Positions 61,601-64,000 of a stretch of DNA of 64,000 bases are shown here, piece after piece. Source of the stretch: Algorimicrobium hallyeonense. Lineage in GTDB: Bacteria; Bacteroidota; Bacteroidia; Flavobacteriales; Flavobacteriaceae. The stretch is taken from positions 62,001 through 126,000 of the forward strand of contig NZ_JBHSLA010000005.1 of assembly GCF_042657385.1 (NCBI RefSeq), in the 5' to 3' direction. The translations under genes and the position numbers were made by a program. The stretch's first letter is position 1. Each line of letters opens with the position of its first letter. Under the pieces are notes generated by a model, which was not told the DNA's origin, searched no databases, and worked only from the letters and a program-made list of their open reading frames with translations.

Positions 61601-63646
61601 TTAATTAACTTCTGGCAAGAAATTATATTTCTCACTATAGTCTAACATTTGCTTTGGAAACGATTCTGGTTGAACCACATTAATTTTAGTGATTTCGCCA
61701 TTATCATCCATTTCTGGAACCAACATAGGATTTACAAATCCACTGTATGGCGCCGATTTAAATTGTGCGTTTCGTTTTAAAACTTCGGCATGAATTTCTT
61801 GATCTACTTTTACACCGTAAGTTTCAACCAAAGCTTGAACAGCTGCAAAATCACCTTCTGATTTAATACGTTGTGTTTCACGTAATAATTGTCCGAATAA
61901 ATCATGCAATTTATCATAATCTGTAATATTGAAATAAGTTTTACCGTCGCGAGTTACTTTTTCAATAACATTTGCTTCTTGTCCTTTTTCAAAAACCCAA
62001 GCACTCACCCACTGTCTGTTACGCATGTGGGCTTCTTCAACTTCATCACCTATATTTAAACGAATTAATTGTGTCATTAAACCGTTTCTAATATAGCCAT
62101 CATAAGCTGCTTTTCCTACAGATTTCCAATCGTCCACTAAACCTAATTCTTGTAATTTTGGATTGTATAGATAGTAAAGACCTACTAAATCTGCACGACC
62201 TTCTTCTAATGTAGACGCATAGGTTTTAAGTGTTTCTTTCGTTTCACCAACATCTGGATTTAATTGTCCTGAAGCATGACCAATTACTTCGTGTAAGGCA
62301 GTGTGTAATTTATCTGCAACTTGTCCGTATTTTTCTTCGAGTTCAATTTCTTCGGCATCATTTGCAAACTCTTTTAAGCGACCTGTACTTCCTGCATTAT
62401 TATACGCATGAATTATGTTTCCTAAAGAAACCGATTTACTTCCTACTGCTGCACGAATCCAGTTAGCATTTGGTAAATTAACGCCAATTGGAGTACTTGG
62501 AGACGCATCACCAGCTTCTGCAGCTACATTAACTACCTTGTAAGAAACACCGACAACATTTTTCTTTTTATGATCTTCCATTAATGGCGAATTATCTTCA
62601 AACCACTGCGCATTTTCTGATAAAACAGACATTTTTTCAGACATATCAAAATCCTTAATTTGTACAATGGTTTCGTAGCTTCCGGTGTAACCTAATGGAT
62701 CATTATATACTTCAATAAAACTATTTATATAATCAATATTTCCTTCGGTAGCAGCCGTCCATGCTACATTGTAGTCATCCCAAGTTTGCAAGTCACCTGT
62801 TTGGTAATATTTAATTAATAGGGCAATAGCATCGCCTTGTGCTTTGTTTTCAGCAACACCTTGTGCTTTTTCTAACCAAGGAATAATGTTATCAATAGCT
62901 GAACCATATAAACCACCAGACTTATATACTTGTTCAACAATTTTCCCGTTTTCTTTTACCAATTTAGAGTTTAATCCAAAAGATAATGGCTTTTCAGGAT
63001 CTGGAGATTTTTTCGTTTTATAAAATGCTTCAACTTCTGCCATAGTCACATTTGGACCATAGAAGTTAACCGCTGATAATAATACATTATCTACATCTTT
63101 AGCTTGGTTCACTTTTTTAGAATCCTTGTCATTAAATAAAACTTCTAAAGCTTCGCCTTCTAAAGTTGTATTCGTTTGTTTTAATAAACCAACTAAATAG
63201 TCTTTTGAAAATTCAGGTTTCATTTTATCATTGGAATAATGATGGTGAATACCATTACTAAACCAAACACGCTTTAAATACGTTTCGAAAGCTTCCCAAT
63301 CTGCTGATGATTTATCACCTGTATATGTGGTGTACACATTTTCAAAAGCATTTCTAATGGTTAAATTGTGTCTATAATTCTGATCCCAAGTAATATCGCG
63401 ACCAGCTAAACCCGCTTGTCCTAAATAATAAACCAGTTTTTGTTCTTTTAGCGTTAAATTTTCCCAACCCGGAATTTGATAACGTAAGATTTTAATGTCT
63501 GCAAATTGTTCTACATTAAAATCAAATTCAGTTTCAACCTTTGTTTCAGTTTCAACTATTTCGGCTTTTGGTTCCGATTTATCATTATTACATGAATAGA
63601 AAAAAGGAGCCACTAACGCCAAACCTACAATCAATTTTAATTTCAT
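61601..63646 (-). CDS. M49-family dipeptidyl-peptidase III-like lipoprotein
   Basis: A 681-residue exported metallopeptidase. The start at 63646 gives a lipoprotein signal (MKLKLIVGLALVAPFFYSCNN); a longer GTG-initiated form would only add nine residues. The M49 zinc motif is HEVIGHASGQ (near residue 450) and the second ligand motif is EEGRADLVGLYYL (near residue 480). Family members cleave dipeptides from the N-terminus of short peptides; here the enzyme would be anchored at the outer or inner membrane facing the periplasm or surface. The gene stands alone and ends at a strong terminator. Confidence 0.93.
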   Translation of the reverse strand: MKLKLIVGLALVAPFFYSCNNDKSEPKAEIVETETKVETEFDFNVEQFADIKILRYQIPGWENLTLKEQKLVYYLGQAGLAGRDITWDQNYRHNLTIRNAFENVYTTYTGDKSSADWEAFETYLKRVWFSNGIHHHYSNDKMKPEFSKDYLVGLLKQTNTTLEGEALEVLFNDKDSKKVNQAKDVDNVLLSAVNFYGPNVTMAEVEAFYKTKKSPDPEKPLSFGLNSKLVKENGKIVEQVYKSGGLYGSAIDNIIPWLEKAQGVAENKAQGDAIALLIKYYQTGDLQTWDDYNVAWTAATEGNIDYINSFIEVYNDPLGYTGSYETIVQIKDFDMSEKMSVLSENAQWFEDNSPLMEDHKKKNVVGVSYKVVNVAAEAGDASPSTPIGVNLPNANWIRAAVGSKSVSLGNIIHAYNNAGSTGRLKEFANDAEEIELEEKYGQVADKLHTALHEVIGHASGQLNPDVGETKETLKTYASTLEEGRADLVGLYYLYNPKLQELGLVDDWKSVGKAAYDGYIRNGLMTQLIRLNIGDEVEEAHMRNRQWVSAWVFEKGQEANVIEKVTRDGKTYFNITDYDKLHDLFGQLLRETQRIKSEGDFAAVQALVETYGVKVDQEIHAEVLKRNAQFKSAPYSGFVNPMLVPEMDDNGEITKINVVQPESFPKQMLDYSEKYNFLPEVN

Positions 63647-63708
63647 ATGTTTAAGTGTTTTTTTAGTATTCACAAATGTAACATTAATTATTAACGCATA
63701 AAATTGTT

Positions 63709-63716
63709 TATCTTTG
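63709..63716 (+). promoter_or_regulatory. -7 promoter element (TATCTTTG)
   Basis: TATCTTTG fits the consensus, about 20 bp before the ATG at 63736. Confidence 0.5.
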
Positions 63717-63735
63717 ATTTATAACCCAATCATTC

Positions 63736-64000
63736 ATGAAAACAATTCAATACATCCTGTTCTTTTTACTTATTTTAATTATTGGTATCTCTATATATGT
63801 TGCTGTGCAACCCAATGATTTTAAGGTAACACGAACGCGAACTATTGCGGCACCATCGCAAGTTATTTACAACCATGTCATTGATTATAAAAATTGGGAC
63901 GCCTTGTCTCCTTGGGTTGAAATTGATCCTGAAACAAAAACGGTTCTTTCCGATACCACTATGGGTATTGGCAGCACATATAGCTGGGAAAGCAGTGATG
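63736..64000 (+). CDS. SRPBCC-family protein, 5' part only
   Basis: The first 88 codons of a protein with one N-terminal membrane helix (IQYILFFLLILIIGISIYVAV) followed by a START/SRPBCC-like domain (FKVTRTRTIAAPSQVIYNHVIDYKNWDALSPWVEIDPE). This is the polyketide-cyclase-like family of membrane-anchored SRPBCC proteins; the ligand is unknown. The gene continues beyond the window. Confidence 0.85.
   Translation, partial: MKTIQYILFFLLILIIGISIYVAVQPNDFKVTRTRTIAAPSQVIYNHVIDYKNWDALSPWVEIDPETKTVLSDTTMGIGSTYSWESSD

Overview
The window is a piece of a low-GC Bacteroidota chromosome, almost certainly from a marine-type Flavobacteriaceae. The evidence is five neighbouring proteins with the CHU_C/gliding-type (type B) C-terminal domain of the type IX secretion system plus one type A protein, several promoters of the Bacteroidota form (TTTG near -33, TAnnTTTG near -7), starts without clear Shine-Dalgarno sites, and familiar flavobacterial families (DUF4920, DinB-like, TerB-like, YceI lipoprotein). 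I saw no rRNA, tRNA, CRISPR array, integrase or transposase.

Layout. 1-8779: surface polysaccharide/LPS region with six glycosyltransferases, a Kdo-kinase-like protein, and a DegT aminotransferase / PglD-type acetyltransferase / glycosyltransferase operon. 8784-12952: tRNA maturation genes (threonylcarbamoyl-AMP synthase, CCA-adding enzyme), then a stand-alone S23-type four-helix-bundle gene bracketed by two octamer tandem arrays, heme A synthase, and a pRiA4b ORF-3-like protein. 13090-14829: an ABC-2 exporter pair. 14856-30663: five consecutive large type B T9SS cargo proteins built from a shared ~85-residue module in different copy numbers, or from a 74-residue repeat. 30785-37037: uvrB, a TerB-like protein, DUF1456, cysH, sucC and a T9SS type A protein.

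37244-45083: a TPR histidine kinase with its LytTR regulator, then small exported or NTF2/ABM-fold proteins, an epimerase, a RidA-like lipoprotein and a clearly broken O-methyltransferase. 45205-53766: DUF1206 membrane protein, an M28 peptidase/DinB/VOC operon, PPK2, and a four-gene operon (ABC ATPase, ABC permease, MscS channel, Fis-less NtrC-type regulator). 54060-57529: grpE-dnaJ (DnaJ with only one zinc centre), YceI lipoprotein, TIGR01777 epimerase. 57691-58561: a 48-bp tandem repeat that runs into the end of mnmD. 58563-64000: CxxCH lipoprotein, DUF4920 lipoprotein, ilvE, MazG-like pyrophosphohydrolase, a small membrane protein, an M49 dipeptidyl-peptidase III lipoprotein, and the start of an SRPBCC protein.

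The signals least explained by ordinary annotation are the inverted octamer arrays around the S23-type gene (10855-11374) and the 48-bp repeat array that supplies the last codons and stop of mnmD (57691-57896). No function is proposed as fact for either. Apart from the 336-bp mnmD 3' region that holds that array, no stretch of more than 300 bp lacks a gene.
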